From the NCBI GenBank assembly GCA_965200525.1, contig OZ241368.1, forward strand, positions 3,100,001-3,164,000: a stretch of DNA of 64,000 nucleotides, read 5' to 3'. Origin of the DNA: JANNPJ01 sp965200525 (lineage in GTDB: Bacteria; Actinomycetota; Actinomycetes; Actinomycetales; Kineosporiaceae). Below are positions 9,121-19,302 of the stretch, in pieces. Made by a program: the position numbers and the translations under genes. The notes beneath the pieces are model-generated. The model saw only the letters and a list, made by a program, of their open reading frames with translations, was not told the DNA's origin and searched no databases. How positions within the stretch are numbered: the stretch's first letter is position 1; each line of letters starts with the position of its first letter.

Positions 9121-9897
9121 CTAGGTCCTACCGGTCCAGGTGCTGTCAGCCCAGGTGCGTCCGCTCCAGTCCTCGCTGATCCAGGTGCGTCCGGTCCATG
9201 AGGAGCCCACCCAGGTACGTCCGGCCCAGTCTTGGCTGGTCGTCCAAGTGGTTCCGGTCCAATCGGAGCCGGTATAAGTGCCGCCGTTCCAGCTGGCCCC
9301 TGCCTTGACGGCTGCGGCCCAGGTGTTGGCGTTCCAGGCTCGTCCGAAGATGTCTTTCTCACCCACGAGTTGGACTCCGTCGAGTACGGGGTGTGCGCTG
9401 CCTCGGGTGGCTTCGACGGATCCCGTGCCCGTGCCGTATTGGCTGCTGCTGGTGAGTGTTGCTGTCGCAGGTACGGTGGCGACCGCTTTAACGGCGGCCG
9501 CGACGTTGATCAGGCCGGCACCGGCCGTCAGAGTGGTGGTCTTGGGCAGCGTGGTCGCGGTGTGGACCAGCAGCCATTTTGCCTGGTCCGGGCTTAAGGC
9601 GGGCTTCGCGGACAGGAGGAGGGCGGCGGCGCCGGAGACCACGGCGCGGGCCTGGGAGGTTCCGCTGCCGCGGGTAAAGCGGTTGCCGACCCTGGACGTC
9701 GGGTAGGCGGTGTCGACGGCTCCGCCGGGCACGCGCACGCCCAAGATGTGGGCGCCGGGCGCGACCACGTCGACGTGACGCTGGGCGTTGCCACGCTGGG
9801 AGAAGGCCGGAACAGTGTCGTCAGAGGTGGCCGCGGTGCCCATCGGCTCTTCAGCGCCGAGGGAGAGCAGATTCGGATTGAGCGCCGGGTTGGCCAG
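9121..9897 (-). pseudogene. 5'-truncated subtilisin-like protease with Trp-rich C-terminal repeats
   Basis: This encodes the C-terminal part of an S8 (subtilase) protease. Homology starts at ANPALNPNLLSLGA, covers the catalytic-Ser motif GSGTSQA and the Pro/Asp-rich LSPDQAKWLLVHTA segment, and ends in a ladder of Trp-containing five-residue units such as WTGRT and WVGSS. The catalytic Asp, His and oxyanion Asn regions are missing, and upstream of about 9897 the sequence abruptly becomes a different gene on the other strand. Family members are secreted endopeptidases. This copy lacks a signal peptide and most of the active site, so it should be non-functional. It is a diverged paralog of the complete gene at 48844-50535, with Thr/Arg-rich instead of Ala/Arg-rich repeats. 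Confidence 0.88.
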
Positions 9898-10370
9898 AAA
9901 CGGTCGGCTACGCCTACGCCCCGGTCAAGGACACCAAGTCCAGCGGCTGGCTCTGGGCCTGGTCCTGGGTGATGCCGAAGACGTCCAAGCACACGGACGC
10001 CGCGGCCAAGTTCGCGCTCTGGGCGACCAGCAAGGACTACGAGAAGCTGGTCGGCGACAAGCTCGGCTACGCCCGGGTGCCCTCGGGCAAGCGGGCCAGC
10101 ACCTACGCCCTGCCGGAGTACCAGAAGGTGGCCGGCAGCTTCGGTGACATCACGCTGAAGTCGATCCAGGGTGTCGACCCGACCAACCCGGGCCTGCAGC
10201 CGCGCCCGACCGTGGGCATCCAGTTCGTGGACATCCCCGAGTTCGCCGACCTGGGCACCAAGGTGGCCCAGTCGGTCAGCGCGGCCATCGCCGGCAAGAC
10301 CTCGGTCAAGTCGGCCCTCGACCTGGGCCAACGCCGAGCCGAGGTGACCGCCACTCACTATCAGGAATGA
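9898..10370 (+). pseudogene. C-terminal fragment of an ABC sugar solute-binding protein
   Basis: The open frame starts inside a protein (VGYAYAPVKDTKSSGW) and runs to a TGA at 10370. The pattern GWLWAWSWVMPKTSKHTDAA followed by LWATSKDYEKLVG and YALPEYQ is typical of the C-terminal lobe of family 1 extracellular solute-binding proteins for polyols or sugars. The signal peptide and N-terminal lobe are absent. It is joined head to head with the truncated subtilase at about 9897/9898, so both genes lost their 5' parts at the same junction. No permease or ATPase genes follow. It does not belong to the same subfamily as the neighbouring solute-binding gene on the opposite strand. Confidence 0.8.
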
Positions 10371-10408
10371 ACCACCCCGGACTGCGGCGATCGCTGCAGT
10401 TCACGGGC

Positions 10409-11869
10409 TTAGAGCCGCCCCGAGATCTCGCGACTCAGCCGGTCCAACCGATCCGTGATGTCGTCTCCGGCCCAGATGTCCAGCAACGCTTCGGACCATC
10501 GGGTGCCGATGTCCAAGAAGTGACTCTGCGGAGTAAACAACACGGCACAAGTGTCACGGACCGCATCCACCGTTTCGAGGTAGCCCGCATGACGTCCCAT
10601 CTTGGCCCGGTACAACGGGTGCTCGGCCACCGAACGCCGGACCGGGACGCCATGGTCGTATTCCAGCGCCGCACGCTTCAGGTGGCGCCGGCCCGTGGCC
10701 CATTGCAGGAACAGCCAAGCGGCGGGCTTGTGCGCCGAGCGGCTGTTGATGGCCAGTGACCACGCCCAGAAACTGGTGCTGCGCAGACCGGTGGGACCAC
10801 TAGGGCCAGGATGCCAGGCCAATGATCCGGTCGCCGGTCCATGCGGGCGAGTGTTGAGCCCCGCAGTGCCGGCGATACCGTCGAAGATCATGCCGGTCCG
10901 TCCTGCGGCCAGGTCGTTCAGGCAGGCGGCGTGGTCATAGCTCGTCCAGTCGCTCGGACCCGAGCGGCTGACCATGCCCATCCATTTTTGATGGAACGCA
11001 ATTGAGGTGGAGCTGTTGAACTCCGGGGTCAGCTGCATTCCTTGCGAGGAGATGAAGTCCTGCGCTCCTTCACGGGTGAACTGAGTCATAAACCCTGAAT
11101 AGATGCTCGCCCAGGAACGCATGCCCTGGACCGCGATGCCGCAGGAATCAGCGGGTTGTGACCTGCGGGACGCCTCCTGGTACCCGGCGGCCACATCGAC
11201 GAGTTCATCCATCGTCTCCGGTGGGCGAAGACCGAGCCGAGAGAACTCATCGCCGCGGTAGGTGAATACGCTCGGTTCCCATCCCCATGGCAGCGCCCAC
11301 CGCCCGCCCAGGCCCGTGGGGCGGCCGTTGTTCAGGCTCCAGCGGTCGGCGGCGAGGAGAAAATGGTAGATGTCGTCGAGGTCCAGGTCGGGACTGGTCG
11401 CCGATGAATTGTCCAGCCAGGGCTGCAAATCCTCCATCCAGCCCGGCGGCGCGTACTGCCAAATCAGGTAGGTTCCGGTCATGAAGACGTCGTGGCCGGC
11501 TCGTGCGTCGATGAGCGCCCCGGTGACGGTGTTGAAGTAGTCGCGCTGGGATACCACCTCCCAGGTGACGTCGATACCGGTCAGTCGTCGGAAGTCGTCG
11601 ATGTCGCCGAGCGCTGCCGTGGTGTACGGGTGCTCGACCAGCAGCAGTTTCAGCGGGGTGCTGCTCTGGCGTCGCCACGAAAACGCTCCGGTGATGTCGT
11701 CGGCCTGAGGTCCGATAACGGTGACCTCAGAGGAGAAGTCGAGTAGCGCCCCGTGATCACTGCTCAACGCTCGGCCGCAGCCGGCAAGCAGGGCAGAACC
11801 GGCGGCGCCCAGGCCGGCCGCACGCAGCAAGGTCCGCCGCGACAATTCCCCACCGCCATCTGCTCTCAC
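10409..11869 (-). CDS. Lipoprotein ABC-type solute-binding protein, coupled to a GGDEF-EAL gene
   Basis: A 486-aa family 1 extracellular solute-binding protein. The N terminus has twin arginines (SRRTLLRAAG), a hydrophobic stretch and a lipobox LLAGC, so it is probably Tat-exported and lipid-anchored outside the membrane. The mature part contains the typical ligand-lobe pattern (TGIDVTWEVV, DVFMTGTYLIWQYAPPGW, GRWALPWGW, FWAWSLAINSRS). Ligands in this family are usually sugars. The GTG start overlaps the stop of the upstream GGDEF-EAL gene by 4 bp (GTGA), so the two are translationally coupled. No ABC permease or ATPase is nearby. It may therefore act as a ligand sensor feeding the membrane c-di-GMP enzyme rather than as a transporter component; that role is inferred from gene order only. 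Confidence 0.88.
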   Translation of the reverse strand: MRADGGGELSRRTLLRAAGLGAAGSALLAGCGRALSSDHGALLDFSSEVTVIGPQADDITGAFSWRRQSSTPLKLLLVEHPYTTAALGDIDDFRRLTGIDVTWEVVSQRDYFNTVTGALIDARAGHDVFMTGTYLIWQYAPPGWMEDLQPWLDNSSATSPDLDLDDIYHFLLAADRWSLNNGRPTGLGGRWALPWGWEPSVFTYRGDEFSRLGLRPPETMDELVDVAAGYQEASRRSQPADSCGIAVQGMRSWASIYSGFMTQFTREGAQDFISSQGMQLTPEFNSSTSIAFHQKWMGMVSRSGPSDWTSYDHAACLNDLAAGRTGMIFDGIAGTAGLNTRPHGPATGSLAWHPGPSGPTGLRSTSFWAWSLAINSRSAHKPAAWLFLQWATGRRHLKRAALEYDHGVPVRRSVAEHPLYRAKMGRHAGYLETVDAVRDTCAVLFTPQSHFLDIGTRWSEALLDIWAGDDITDRLDRLSREISGRL

Positions 11870-13851
11870 GTGGCGACCTGCGCGACGGGTGGACCGGTGT
11901 CGGAGCGCTGCAGGCGAACCTGCACTTGCTCGGCGCTCACCGCCGCGCCCAGGTGAAAACCCTGCGCGGCATCGCAGCCCAGGTCCCGCAGCGCGTGCAG
12001 TGTTGCAGCGTCCTGGACTCCTTCGCCCACCACCCGCATCCCCAGGCTGTGGCCCAGACGCACCAACGCTCCGACGATTGCCGCGTCCTTCGGGTTTTCC
12101 CGCATGGAGGTCACGTAGGACTTGTCGATCTTCACCTGAGATACTGGCAGAACCCGCAGCGCGGTCATGGACGTGAACCCGGCACCGAAGTCGTCGATGC
12201 TCAACTGCACCCCGAGGTCGGCCAGTTCCTGCATCACCATCCGGGTGGCCTCAAAGTCCTGGATCAGCACTGTTTCGGTCAGCTCCAGGTGCAACCGACT
12301 GGCCGCAACTCCCACCTGGGAGAGAAGATGTGCCACCAGGGTGGGGAACTGCTGGTCCTGCAAGGTTCGGGCCGAGATGTTCACCGCGACATCCACGGCG
12401 TGCCCAGCTTGGCTCCACTGGTGTATCTGCTCCAGTGCGCCGAGAAGAACCCAGCGGGTCAGTGCGTCGATCAGGTCAGTTTGCTCGGCCACCGGGATGA
12501 ATCCTTCCGGCTCCAGCAGTCCGCGAACAGGGTGCTGCCACCGGACCAGGGCCTCGACACATTCGAGGGTGCCGTCGGACAGGCACACCTGCGGTTGGTA
12601 GTGCAAGAGCAGGCCGCCATCGATCAGGGCATGGCGCAGGTCTGCCACCAGTCCGAGTTCGGCAGCATCGGCCGCCGCCATCTGGCTGCTGAAACTTGCC
12701 ACCCCACGACCGCCTGACTTGGCCACATACATCGCCACGTCGGCCCGCTGGAGCAGGACGTTGATCTCGCTGCCGTCATCGGGGAACATCGCCAGACCGA
12801 AACTGGCCGACACGGAGAGAGTGACGCCTTCCAGATCCAAATCCTCAGCGATCGCCTGCCGTGCAACCCTCAAGAGCGGTTCCGCGATTTCGCGGCCGGC
12901 CCCCGGCAGGATAAGACCGAACTCATCTCCACCCAGCCGGGCGACGGTGTCCTGGGATCGCAGAACCACGCTCAGCCGATCCGCGACGGCACACAACAGC
13001 CGGTCCCCGGCGTGGTGTCCGAGCGTGTCGTTAACCTGCTTAAAACGGTCAAGGTCAACCAGGACGACGGCGCAGGAACCGTTCCCGCGCCCGGCGGCCG
13101 CGATCGCGCGCACGGCGTTCGCACGGAAGAGGCCCCGATTGGGCAGGCCGGTGAGGGCGTCATGGTTGGCCAAGTGGGCGTTCGCCGCCGACTGTCTGCG
13201 CAAGGCCGCTGTGACCACCCAGGACAAGCCCGCGATCATCAGATACACCGCCACCAGGCCGATGAGCAGGACGAAATTGAGTTCGCGGGTTTGCTTCTGC
13301 ACGCTCTGCGCTACCTGCTCGTACGGCAAATAGAGTTCCAGGACGCCGAGACGGCGCTGGTCGGTGGGCGTGAATACCGGTACGAACACGTGAACCACAT
13401 GGACCGCAGCCCGGCCCGGACCCTGCGACTGGTTGATCTCTTCCGCGACAGGACGACCATCCAGGACACCGGCGACAACCGAGGCCACCCGAACGGAGAT
13501 CACCTCTCCAGCGGCCGGGGGTGGAAAAACCACCAGTTCGCGCATCGAGAACAGCCGCACTCGCAGCAACTTTCCCTGCCGGCTCGCGCTGTCGATCGCG
13601 GCACCCAGATCAGCCATCGCGGCGACGTCGAGGCCACGACCCAGATCCTGGCTGGCCACTGACGGCGCAACTGCAGTCATGGCCAACAGTTGGCCCCGGC
13701 TGATGGCATCACTCAGAGTCCGGTTCTGGGCGTCGTTCTTGTACGTACTATTCAGAATCACGCCCAAACCGAGCATCGGCAGAAGCATGGCTACCGCAAA
13801 AATCACGAAGACGCGCAGGCCCGAAGACGTTGTTGCTGGGGGCTGCCTCAC
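11866..13851 (-). CDS. Membrane GGDEF-EAL c-di-GMP enzyme with extracytoplasmic sensor
   Basis: 661 aa. A transmembrane helix (about 12-32) is followed by an extracytoplasmic domain of about 160 residues, a second helix (about 196-217), a GGDEF domain (about 232-390) and an EAL domain (about 405-650). The GGDEF site is intact (ARLGGDEF) and is preceded by RSQD, an RxxD inhibitory site at the right distance. The EAL domain keeps VEALVRW, LELTET, DDFGAGF, QVKIDKSY and GEGV. It may therefore both make and break c-di-GMP under control of an external signal. The solute-binding lipoprotein gene follows with a 4-bp overlap. This makes the lipoprotein a candidate ligand carrier for the extracytoplasmic domain, comparable in principle to other periplasmic binding protein-receptor pairs. 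The next gene upstream is divergent. Confidence 0.95.
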   Translation of the reverse strand: MRQPPATTSSGLRVFVIFAVAMLLPMLGLGVILNSTYKNDAQNRTLSDAISRGQLLAMTAVAPSVASQDLGRGLDVAAMADLGAAIDSASRQGKLLRVRLFSMRELVVFPPPAAGEVISVRVASVVAGVLDGRPVAEEINQSQGPGRAAVHVVHVFVPVFTPTDQRRLGVLELYLPYEQVAQSVQKQTRELNFVLLIGLVAVYLMIAGLSWVVTAALRRQSAANAHLANHDALTGLPNRGLFRANAVRAIAAAGRGNGSCAVVLVDLDRFKQVNDTLGHHAGDRLLCAVADRLSVVLRSQDTVARLGGDEFGLILPGAGREIAEPLLRVARQAIAEDLDLEGVTLSVSASFGLAMFPDDGSEINVLLQRADVAMYVAKSGGRGVASFSSQMAAADAAELGLVADLRHALIDGGLLLHYQPQVCLSDGTLECVEALVRWQHPVRGLLEPEGFIPVAEQTDLIDALTRWVLLGALEQIHQWSQAGHAVDVAVNISARTLQDQQFPTLVAHLLSQVGVAASRLHLELTETVLIQDFEATRMVMQELADLGVQLSIDDFGAGFTSMTALRVLPVSQVKIDKSYVTSMRENPKDAAIVGALVRLGHSLGMRVVGEGVQDAATLHALRDLGCDAAQGFHLGAAVSAEQVQVRLQRSDTGPPVAQVAT

Positions 13852-14746
13852 TTCCTGATGCTCGGCAGATCAACACGGCCTCCTAAGAGAAAAAATCCAT
13901 GCTCGTTCGATGCATCGCACCCAGGTTGGCCATCTACTGTTGGTATTCCTATCGGATCCCGCAGCATCGCCACCTTCGCGCGGGCGGAATGGGCTTCAGG
14001 CGAAAAGCGCGAGATTCACAGATCTTGTGCCACGTTGTGTCCGGATCGACCACTGGCTCGGGAATGAACCGTCACCAATGCCATCTGCCGGCCATGAACA
14101 TCTGCTCGGATTCGCGATAGCGCTCACCGATACGAGTGATCACGGATGACCATGGCTTCAGTCCTCGCTGCGCCGGCCGAAGAACTAGGAGCCGGACACC
14201 GTCTCCTCAGTCTTCGAGTCGGTGTCCGGCCCGGTACCGCGCAGAGTAGCCGCCTCTCCTCGATGACCTACCAGCAACACTTGCGGGGGAGTCCAGGAGG
14301 GCGGGTAAGCAGGGAGTCTGTCGCCGAGAGCACGACAGCCGACCCGTGCGGGCGTCCGCTATGACGCTGGTGAACGGATGCGGTCGTACCGCCCGAAAGT
14401 AATGGCGAAGCTGGCGTACGACCTGGTCAGCAGTCGCAAGAACGAGCGCGGCACTCTTCTCCGAAGGCCTCGTTAAACGCCGGGCGGGAACCTCAATCGT
14501 CCCGACCCAAGGTGGGCACAACCGGGCCACACGATTGTCCTACCTACGTCCGATGGCGCAGCAGCTGGTTCGTCCTACGCGACCAGGGCCGCTGCGTGTC
14601 CATTAGTGCGTTGCATCGAATGTTCCAACTAGATTTAACGAACGCCTCCTGGAGGTCCGGCCGAGGGATATCTTTAGGTGTGCAGGGGCACAGCCGACGT
14701 CAGGACCAGGGTCGAACGCTCAGCGCCACGCGAGGGGAGGAATGGG
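13852..14746. other. Divergent intergenic region
   Basis: 895 bp between two divergently transcribed c-di-GMP genes, so it should hold both promoters. No gene is supported. A perfect 11-bp inverted repeat is at 14191-14230. The segment near 14620-14680 is AT-richer and could contain the promoter of the rightward gene. Confidence 0.45.
14191..14230. repeat. Perfect inverted repeat, hairpin
   Basis: Arms GCCGGACACCG (14191-14201) and CGGTGTCCGGC (14220-14230) with an 18-base loop. No T-run follows on either strand. It could be an operator or the end of a lost gene. Confidence 0.6.
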
Positions 14747-16015
14747 TTGACGACGTTCCTCGGTGGCACGTCGGGTACCGGGACGGCCGCGGCAGTGCCT
14801 GGCACCGATGCTGAACTCACGGCGTTGTTGCGGCTGGCCCGAGCGCATCTATGCATGGAGGTTGTCTGGATCTCTCATTTTGGTGAAGGCCAGCAGTCTG
14901 TCCTGGCAGCTGAGGGGGATGCGGAGTCACTCGCGCTCATCGCCGACGAATCGTGGCCCGCCATCACCTCCTTGTACGTGAAAGTCAGCGCCCAGCAGAG
15001 GTCGCCGGTCATCAGTCAAAGCAGGCGCCAAACTCATGGCCTGCCGGGTCTGGGCCCGATGCTGGGAGTGTCGGTGACGGTTTGTGTACCCCTCGTCTGG
15101 AAGTCATCTCAGGCAATCGGGGGCCTGTGCTGCCTGCGGCGGACGGCGACAGAGGGCGATGCGGACGACATCGCTGATGTGCAGCGGTTCATGGAAATGA
15201 TGAGCGAACCCGTGATCGCTCATCTGCAGGGACCAGCGGCGCTAGCGGCTGCCGCGGACCTGGCCGAGGCGGCCCGCGTTCGCTGCATCCTGCGCGGTGA
15301 GGCGTTACGCATGGTTTTTCAGCCCGTGGTCCAACTCCAGGGGCGTATTCCGGTGGCCTATGAAGCGCTGGCGCGATTCCAGGACCCATGGTCTCCCACG
15401 CCTGCTCACGCTTTCCTGGCGGCCGAACGCGCGGGTCTCGGAGTCTAACTTGAGCTCCTGGCCGTGCGTCGCGCCTTCGATCGCCTGCCGGCTCTTCCTG
15501 CGCCCCTGTGGCTTGGGGTGAACCTGTCCGCGCGGGCGCTGCTGGTCGAAGAGGTGCAGGAGGTCCTGATGCGTCGTGCCGGCGATCGTGTGAGGATTGA
15601 GATCACCGAACACGCTGAGGTGGAGGACTACACGCAACTGACGGCCGTGAGCGAGCACCTCAAAGCAGCCGCAATCCAAATTGGTATTGATGACGCCGGC
15701 GCCGGATACGCAAGGTTCTGCCACATTCTCAACCTGAGACCGACCATCATCAAACTCGATCTGGGCATCGTGCGTGGGATCGACACCGACCCAGCTCGAC
15801 AGGCTCTGACTCGATCCTTCGTCTCTTTCGCGACCCAAACACAGGCATTTTTGGTCGCCGAAGGAGTGAGAATCGAGGCCGAGGCCGAAACGTTGCAAGA
15901 GTTGAGTGTCGGATTCGCCCAGGGATACCTTTTCGGTCGGCCCGCCCCCCCCGGCCCTGACCTGCCGTGCCTCATCACACGTGGACCTGGCCGAGAAACG
16001 CTCCCAGAAGCATGA
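14747..16015 (+). pseudogene. GAF-EAL phosphodiesterase gene broken by an in-frame TAA
   Basis: The best start is TTG at 14747, preceded by GAGGGGAGGAATGGG. A GAF-like domain occupies roughly residues 1-160 and an EAL domain follows. The EAL domain begins with MVFQPVVQLQGR and AYEALARF, but TAA at 15446-15448 interrupts it inside AERAGLGV. The same frame then continues without a shift through LELLAVRRAFD, RIEITEHAE, IGIDDAGAGYA, IIKLDLGIV and AEGVRIE to 16015. The usual residue at the stop position is Glu (V-E-L-E-L-L in relatives), so one G-to-T change of GAA explains it. The lobe with the second metal ligands would be lost. DDAGAGYA replaces the usual DDFGTGYS, so the parent gene was already unusual. 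GAF domains bind small ligands; no ligand can be named. Confidence 0.9.
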
Positions 16016-16783
16016 GCGATCCCGAGCGACGAAACGTCCACCGGCCCAGGGCGATCATCGACCAACCCGTTCGGGGCGGATGTCCACAACTTTTTGGCCT
16101 CACCGCATCGGCTGATTGGTCAGACCTGAGACTCCGCATCTCAAGTCACCCAAGCCAAGACCGTCAGGACACGGATGCGCTAACGTGCTCGTGACCGATC
16201 GCCGCAGTGATGGCACCGGTCACGGCCAGCCGTAGGAGCAGGCGCTCTTCACGGTTGTCCTGGAGGCCTCTGACCGGGCCAGGTTCCCCCGTAGCCTCCG
16301 GTCAGAGGCCTCTTGGTCGATACAGCCAAATTTAGATATCATCGGCCCTTTTCGCCTTCGCATTTTACTATATGTGTGCATGCCTATATTTGATTGGCAA
16401 GGCATCGTGGACGGTCTGACACCCCTCCGGCGGAGTCGCTTCTCCCTTGGGATTGCATCCTGGGCCTTAGTCAAGGCTGTAAGACTGCACTTTGCCCGAG
16501 TGCTGATGCCCCCCACACACACATTCAGGCGGGATGCCGCCGAGCCGATAGGAAGAGTGAACTGTGCTCTATCGTTCCTTCGGGGTGCTCGGGGTCGACG
16601 TCGGATTCGCTTTAGAGCAGTCCCGGGCCCAGTTCGTGACAGGGATGACGCTGCAGGAACAGATCGATGCTGAGACTGCCCCGCGCGGTCGCGCGAGCAG
16701 GTATCGGGCTCGGGGACATTGGCTGCTTCGGACCCAGGATGGGTGCGCGGTCAGGTCGAGCACAGGGAGGGCGAACCAGGTCC
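16016..16783. other. Intergenic region with terminator-like hairpin
   Basis: Separates two c-di-GMP genes that read in the same direction. It contains the long inverted repeat at 16263-16312 and then an AT-rich stretch (about 16320-16400) that could carry the promoter of the next gene. Short open frames here have no recognisable motifs. Confidence 0.5.
16263..16312. terminator. Long perfect inverted repeat, probable terminator
   Basis: 15-bp arms GAGGCCTCTGACCGG (16263-16277) and CCGGTCAGAGGCCTC (16298-16312) with a 20-base loop, downstream of the EAL pseudogene and followed after about 15 bases by an AT-rich segment. No strong T-run directly after the stem. Confidence 0.6.
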
Positions 16784-19138
16784 ATGAACGAATCGATCAC
16801 AGCTCTCGGCCAGGAGCAGAGCTCGCTTCGGGCGCAGGTGTTCCTAGCCCTGACCGACGCCGTCGTGGTGACCGATCTTGAGGGACGGATCATCGACTGC
16901 AACCCGGCGGCCGAGGCCATGTTCGCGACTACACGCGATGACATGCTCGGCCAATTGCCGAGCGAGTTGGGCCGTGGCCCCGGCGATCGCCGCCGTCCTG
17001 ACGGGCCTGTTCCGGCCATCGAGATCAGGGCTGCCCTGAACCAAGACGGTTACTGGCGAGGGGACGTATGGCTGCCTGCGGCGCACGCTGGTGCCGGCAC
17101 GCTTTCGCGACCTCGCGCTGCTTCGCCTGATCTCGACCACTTGCACACGCACGCGGGGCAGGACGAATTGGCTGAGACAGGCCGATCTTGTCACCGCGTC
17201 GGGTCGGCACATCTGTTCACGGTGCTGGGCTTGGACGGGAAACGGGTGGGGCACGCAGGGGTGATCCGCGACGTCACCGACCAGCGCCGACTCGCTCAGG
17301 GGCTTGCTCGCGCCGAACAGCGATGGCGTTCGATGCTTGACGTGGCACCGATCGGTCTGGCCATCGTCAGCTTGCAGGGAAAGTTTATCCTAGCCAATGC
17401 GGCCCTCTCCCGCATCATCGGATACCCCGTTGCAAGACTTACCGAACTGACCATCCAACGGATCACCCACCCACAAGACCTGGCCGACGACCTCGCGTTG
17501 ATCAACCAGCTCATCGGCGGCCAGATCGATCACTACACGCTGCCCAAGCGCTACTTGCACGCCGACGGTCACTATGTGTGGTCCCAGCTGTCCGTGGCAC
17601 TCGTGAAAGAACCGCACGGCAATTCACCGGAGCAGTTCGTTGTGGCGATCGAGGACATCACCGCAGAGCGACTGGCCAGTGATCGGCTGACGTCCATCAT
17701 CGCCGGTGCCAGTGACGCATTCATCGCGATCGCCACTGCAGGGTACGTCACCGAATGGAACACATCGGCCGAGCAGCTTTTCGGCTACACGAGAAACCAA
17801 GCGCTGGGGCAGTCGTTGGCTCAGCTGATCATTCCGGCGGAGCTTCGCCATGCCCATCACGCCGGACTGGAGCGGATGCGGCGAGGCGAACCTGGTCGAA
17901 TCCTCGGCCACCGCATCGAAGTCACTGCCCAAACACGTACCGGACAAAAGATTCCGGTCGAACTCACTGTGTGGCATTCAGGGGAAGGTGGCAACGAGTT
18001 CTACGCTTTCGTGCACGACATTTCCGCGCGCGCTCTGGCCACTCGCCGGCAGTCGGAGATCGCCGCAGCGCAACTCGCGATCGCGCAGGTCGAATTATCC
18101 GCGCGCAAAGTCATGGAGGCGGTCTGTGAGCACGCTCAACGACTGACCGGCGCCGACGGAGCCAGTGTCGAACTACGGGAAGGCTCCGAGATGGTGGCCG
18201 CCGCCGTCACCGGAGCGGCCGTCGAATGCCTGGGGTTTCGTGTACCCATCGACGACAGCCTGTCCGGAACGACGGTGACCGGTCAGGAGGCGCTCATCTG
18301 TTTCGACACCGAGACGGATCCGCGGGTGAACCTCGCTGCTGCTCACAGCACCCGAGCCCGCTCCATGGTCCTGGCCCCCCTTCACCGAGGATCGGAGGTC
18401 TACGGGGTGGTGAAAGTCATGTCCTACGAACCGCACCGCTTCACCGACGACGACCGCTCAACCTTGGCGCTACTGGCCGCGCCGGTCGGCGCCGCCATGT
18501 CGAATGCGTGACATTTCGAGGCCGCCGCACAGCAAGCCACCACCGATCTGCTCACCGGGCTGGCCGATCGCGCTTTTGCCCTGCAGGAACTGGAACGCGC
18601 CTTGATACGCCAGGCCCGCCAGCACGGACACCTCGCGGTCATCTTCATCGACCTCGATCACTTCAAGCCCGTCAACGACACCTACGGCCACCACGCGGGA
18701 GATCAGCTCCTCACCGCCGTGGCCGCCAACCTCCGAAGTAGCGTGCGAAGTACGGATCTGCCCTCCCGGTACGGCGGTGACGAATTTCTGGTCATCTGCG
18801 AGGGCCTCACCGAACCCGAGGACACCACCATTCTGGCCCAGCGACTGCTGGCCAAGCTGCCAGGCACCTACACCCTCCCAGCCGACTCCAGTCGCCCGGC
18901 GACCAGTATGAGCCACCGTCCGTCGAGCACCTCACCGAACGACGTTCAACCCCGCACAGGTGATGAGTCGCGTCCCGTCGTTGTGAACATCGGTGCCAGC
19001 ATCGGCATCGCCGTCGTCACCGGCGCGGTCCAGGCCGGGGCCCTCCTGCGTGCCGCCGACGAAGCCATGTACGCGGCCAAGCAGGCCGGCGGCAATTGCC
19101 ACCGCATCCGCATTGTGCCCACCCCTGATGAGACCTAA
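16784..19138 (+). pseudogene. PAS-PAS-PAS-GAF-GGDEF diguanylate cyclase gene broken by an in-frame TGA
   Basis: ATG at 16784 follows GGGAGGGCGAACCAGG. The protein has a PAS domain (ALTDAVVVTDLEGRIIDCNPA), a second PAS (IGLAIVSLQGKFILANAALS), a third PAS (FIAIATAGYVTEWNTSAEQLFGY in two parts) and a GAF domain. TGA at 18509-18511 follows MSNA. The same frame then continues through HFEAAAQQATTDLLTGLADR into a complete GGDEF domain with RYGGDEF and an RSTD inhibitory site, ending at 19138. Relatives have NARxFE here, so CGA-to-TGA is the simple explanation. As sequenced, translation yields a 575-aa sensor without its catalytic output. The GGDEF part could only be made by readthrough or reinitiation (ATA/ATG codons near 18602). 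PAS and GAF domains are cytoplasmic ligand or redox sensors; no transmembrane helix is seen. Confidence 0.9.
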
Positions 19139-19302
19139 CCTCCATCACACCAGCACCATTCGCGACCTCGACCCAGCCCCCGGACTCCGGCGAACCGTTT
19201 GGATCACCGTGACGGGACACAGCAAGCTGGTCCGTGGCAGAGCGTGGCTTGCGGATGTTTACCGTTGCCACCGCGCGAGCCGGCGCATCTATGCTGACGA
19301 AC

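Noticed and set aside
14747..19138. Stop-codon recoding or an alternative genetic code
   Set aside because: Interrupting codons include TAA, TGA and, in IS30, TAG, and indels are also common in neighbouring transposases. Decay explains all of them more simply.
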